Shown here piece by piece: positions 7,974-9,382 of a stretch of 9,382 bases of DNA. A model generated the notes under the pieces. It ran no database searches and had not been told where the DNA came from. It saw nothing but the letters and a program-made list of their open reading frames with translations. Both the position numbers and the translations under genes were made by a program. Each line of letters opens with the position of its first letter. Position 1 is the first letter of the stretch. This DNA comes from Thermoflexales bacterium (lineage in GTDB: Bacteria > Chloroflexota > Anaerolineae > S140-20), in the NCBI GenBank assembly GCA_015484715.1, contig WFUY01000104.1, positions 1 through 9,382 of the forward strand, read 5' to 3'.

Positions 7974-9032
7974 TTAGAAATTTTCCGACCACTGCCGGAT
8001 CGCCCAGTCCAGCTCCTCCGGCGAAGGGGTGGCGTTGCCCAGACGGCGGACGACCAGGCCGGCGGCGTAGTTGGCCAGCGCGGCAGCGACGGATGGGGTC
8101 GCGCCCGCGATCAGGGCCAAGGTGGTGACCGCGATGACCGTGTCCCCGGCCCCGGTGACGTCGAAGACCTCCGTCCGGTTGGCTGCCGGCAGGTGCCAAT
8201 ACCCCTTCCCGTCCCGCAGCGACATCCCCTCCGGCCCTTGGGTGATGAGGATGGTCTCGACCTTCAACGAACGTCGCAGGTAGGCCGTCGCCGCCTCAAA
8301 GTCCGCCGACGTGCGCAGCTCTAGAGTAGGTCGGGAGAGCCCTTCCCGCGCTCCTTCCGGAGGGAGGCTCGCCAGGTAGCCCTCCGCCTCCCGCCGGTTG
8401 CACTTGACCAGGTGAAAGCCGACGAAGTGTCCCAGCCGACCCTGGCTGTCGGCGGTGATCAACCGACTCCCTGCGGCCACCTCCCGAACCGCCTGGGCCA
8501 CCGTTGGGGTGACGAGGCCGCTCCGATAGTCGGAGACGAGGATGGCGTCGGCTTCTGCTCCCAGCGCCCGTACCCGCTCGACGACCCGGGCCTCGACGGT
8601 CGGTGCAAGGGGCCGCCGGTCCACCCGATCCACCCGGGCGATCTGCTGGGGGAAGCGCAGCGCCCCCTGGGCGACCAGGCGGGTCTTGGTCGTCGTGGGC
8701 CGGTCGGGATCGGTGAGCAACCCATCCGTCCCCACGCCGGCCTGGGCCAGCAGGGTCCGCAGCGCCCGGCCTGCCTCGTCATCGCCGATCAGCCCCACCG
8801 ACGTGGCCCGGCTACCCAGAGCCACGATGTTCATCGCCGGGTTGGCTCCTCCCCCCGGCAGGCGGCGGCGGGACTCCAGCTCCAACACCGGGACGGGTGC
8901 CTCCCGGGAGAGGCGGCTCGCCTGTCCGATCAGGTATTCGTCCAGGAAGAGGTCGCCGACCACCACGACGTGATGACCGGCCAGCCGGGGGATGAGGGCC
9001 AGCAGTTCTGACACGGGACAGGGCAGGGTCAT
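7974..9032 (-). CDS. PfkB-family sugar kinase, RfaE/HldE kinase-domain type (D-glycero-beta-D-manno-heptose-7-phosphate kinase-like)
   Basis: A 352-residue ribokinase-fold enzyme that should phosphorylate a sugar phosphate with ATP; in the RfaE family this is position 1 of heptose 7-phosphate, a step to ADP- or GDP-heptose for surface glycans. The N-terminal part VVVVGDLFLDEYLIG, then SREAPVPVLE and LPGGGANPAMNIVALG, is typical of RfaE. The C-terminal PfkB signature is DVTGAGDT, with the GAGD anion hole at 294-297 and catalytic base Asp297. It matches only the kinase half of bifunctional HldE; there is no cytidylyl/adenylyltransferase domain, and none is encoded nearby. ATG 9032 is preferred because GGGGAG (9043-9038) sits 5 bases upstream. 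An in-frame GTG at 9059 has no such site. The exact substrate is uncertain; another sugar or ADP-heptose-like intermediate is possible. Confidence 0.88.
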   Translation of the reverse strand: MTLPCPVSELLALIPRLAGHHVVVVGDLFLDEYLIGQASRLSREAPVPVLELESRRRLPGGGANPAMNIVALGSRATSVGLIGDDEAGRALRTLLAQAGVGTDGLLTDPDRPTTTKTRLVAQGALRFPQQIARVDRVDRRPLAPTVEARVVERVRALGAEADAILVSDYRSGLVTPTVAQAVREVAAGSRLITADSQGRLGHFVGFHLVKCNRREAEGYLASLPPEGAREGLSRPTLELRTSADFEAATAYLRRSLKVETILITQGPEGMSLRDGKGYWHLPAANRTEVFDVTGAGDTVIAVTTLALIAGATPSVAAALANYAAGLVVRRLGNATPSPEELDWAIRQWSENF

Positions 9033-9067
9033 GCCGTCTCCCCGTTTTTTACGGTGCACTACTGTCT

Positions 9068-9096
9068 ATAGTACCAGAAACTGGCGCTTTGGGCAA
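9068..9096 (-). promoter_or_regulatory. Promoter of the sugar kinase
   Basis: On the minus strand TTGCCC (9096-9091) and TACTAT (9073-9068) are 17 bp apart, each matching 4 of 6 consensus bases, and TGG before the -10 makes it an extended -10. The predicted start is about 9061, 28 bases before ATG 9032. Confidence 0.55.
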
Positions 9097-9113
9097 GGGG
9101 GAATTTTGGGCAA
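9088..9113 (-). repeat. Direct repeat TTGCCCAAA x2 over the sugar-kinase -35 box
   Basis: On the minus strand the 9-mer TTGCCCAAA occurs at 9113-9105 and at 9096-9088, 17 bp apart start to start. The second copy contains the -35 hexamer. This is a plausible binding site for a regulator that contacts DNA in tandem, but chance is not excluded. Confidence 0.4.
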
Positions 9114-9130
9114 CTTTCAGGAAGCTCCCT

Positions 9131-9158
9131 TTTTCAAATTTCCACAACGTGCTATAAT
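9131..9158 (+). promoter_or_regulatory. Plus-strand promoter for the divergent regulator gene
   Basis: TTTTCA (9131-9136) and a perfect TATAAT (9153-9158) are 16 bp apart, with TGC just before the -10. The predicted start is about 9165, leaving a leader of about 140 bases before ATG 9307. It is the best-looking -10 in the window. Confidence 0.65.
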
Positions 9159-9207
9159 GGCTTTATCTGCCAGGGAGGGGAGCTCCTGCGACTCACACCC
9201 CGTGCTT

Positions 9208-9228
9208 CCTCACCAGAGTGTGGTCAGG
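9208..9228. repeat. Imperfect dyad in the regulator leader
   Basis: CCTCACCA, a 5-base centre, then TGGTCAGG forms an interrupted dyad with one mismatch per arm (C against C). It lies about 43 bases after the predicted plus-strand transcript start. It could be an operator or a small hairpin. Confidence 0.3.
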
Positions 9229-9241
9229 ACGGGCTAGTGGG

Positions 9242-9261
9242 GGGCGGTCTGCAGACCGCCC
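9242..9261. repeat. Perfect 20-bp palindrome upstream of the regulator gene
   Basis: GGGCGGTCTGCAGACCGCCC is its own reverse complement over all 20 bases. It ends 45 bases before ATG 9307. No T run follows, so it is not a canonical terminator. It resembles GC-rich palindromes scattered between genes in many bacteria (REP-like), or could be an operator for the adjacent gene. Confidence 0.6.
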
Positions 9262-9306
9262 GTCTACCATCCAGCAGATTCCGGTGATCTTCGGAAGAGT
9301 TTACCT

Positions 9307-9382
9307 ATGACGACATCGCCACCGCTCCGAATCCGACTCTTCGGCATTCTCGAGGTGGAGTGGCAGGGACACCCTCTGCCCC
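9307..9382 (+). CDS. N-terminus of a probable SARP/BTAD-type transcriptional regulator (cut by window end)
   Basis: Only 25 codons are visible. The ATG at 9307 follows GGAAGAG (9293-9299) at a 7-base spacing and lies downstream of a strong extended -10 promoter, so the start is well supported. The translation begins MTTSPPLRIRLFGILEVEWQ, followed by GHPLP. The pattern IRLFG-x-LEV-x3-G-x-PLP is how AfsR/SARP and related BTAD-domain regulators of Chloroflexota and Actinomycetota begin, ahead of an OmpR-like winged helix. The DNA-binding and BTAD domains themselves lie outside the window, so the family call rests on this short motif. The gene is divergent from the sugar kinase, which it might regulate. 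Confidence 0.6.
   Translation, partial: MTTSPPLRIRLFGILEVEWQGHPLP

Noticed and set aside
8992..9237. Plus-strand open frame of 81 codons in the divergent gap
   Set aside because: It begins inside the sugar-kinase gene and crosses the plus-strand promoter, so it cannot be made from that promoter; there is no Shine-Dalgarno site or motif.
1..9382. CRISPR array, transposon ends or a defence system
   Set aside because: I found no regularly spaced repeats, transposase or integrase motifs, or target-site duplications; all large frames are explained by the five genes listed.

Overview
This is a GC-rich window with four consecutive minus-strand genes and the first codons of one divergent plus-strand gene at the right edge. 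The gene content suggests the phylum Chloroflexota: a sensor kinase with a PDZ-like domain, many membrane segments and four GAF domains; an AfsR/SARP-like regulator; a compact RpoD/SigA-type sigma factor; and a free-standing RfaE-type sugar kinase. This assignment is inferred from family habits, because no rRNA or other phylogenetic marker is present.

In the direction of minus-strand transcription (right to left) the order is: an RfaE/HldE-like PfkB kinase (9032-7974), a sigma-70 factor with regions 1.1 to 4.2 (7833-6646), Lon protease (6338-3861), and a multi-GAF histidine kinase (3690 to beyond base 1, cut inside its ATPase domain). The gaps are about 140, 307 and 170 bases. Plausible promoters lie upstream of the sugar kinase, lon and the histidine kinase, so this looks like a tandem gene set with mostly separate promoters and not a tight operon. 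Sigma factor, Lon and the membrane-bound sensor all act in global regulation or stress response. The sugar kinase would make phosphorylated heptose or a related sugar for surface glycans.

The intergenic regions hold the less ordinary material. The lon leader (6339-6523) contains a roughly 98-base element that can fold into a closed multi-branched RNA, with a 12-bp closing helix and two inner hairpins that partly compete. Inverted repeats overlap or flank the presumed lon and histidine-kinase promoters. The divergent region 9033-9306 carries two opposed extended -10 promoters, a 9-bp direct repeat with 17-bp period over one -35 box, and a perfect 20-bp palindrome ahead of the regulator.

I found no CRISPR array, insertion sequence, tRNA, rRNA or obvious defence or mobile system. 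The long plus-strand open frames opposite lon, the sigma gene and the histidine kinase are shadows of the minus-strand genes. The most unusual candidate is the structured lon leader; the rest is mainly housekeeping and regulatory.
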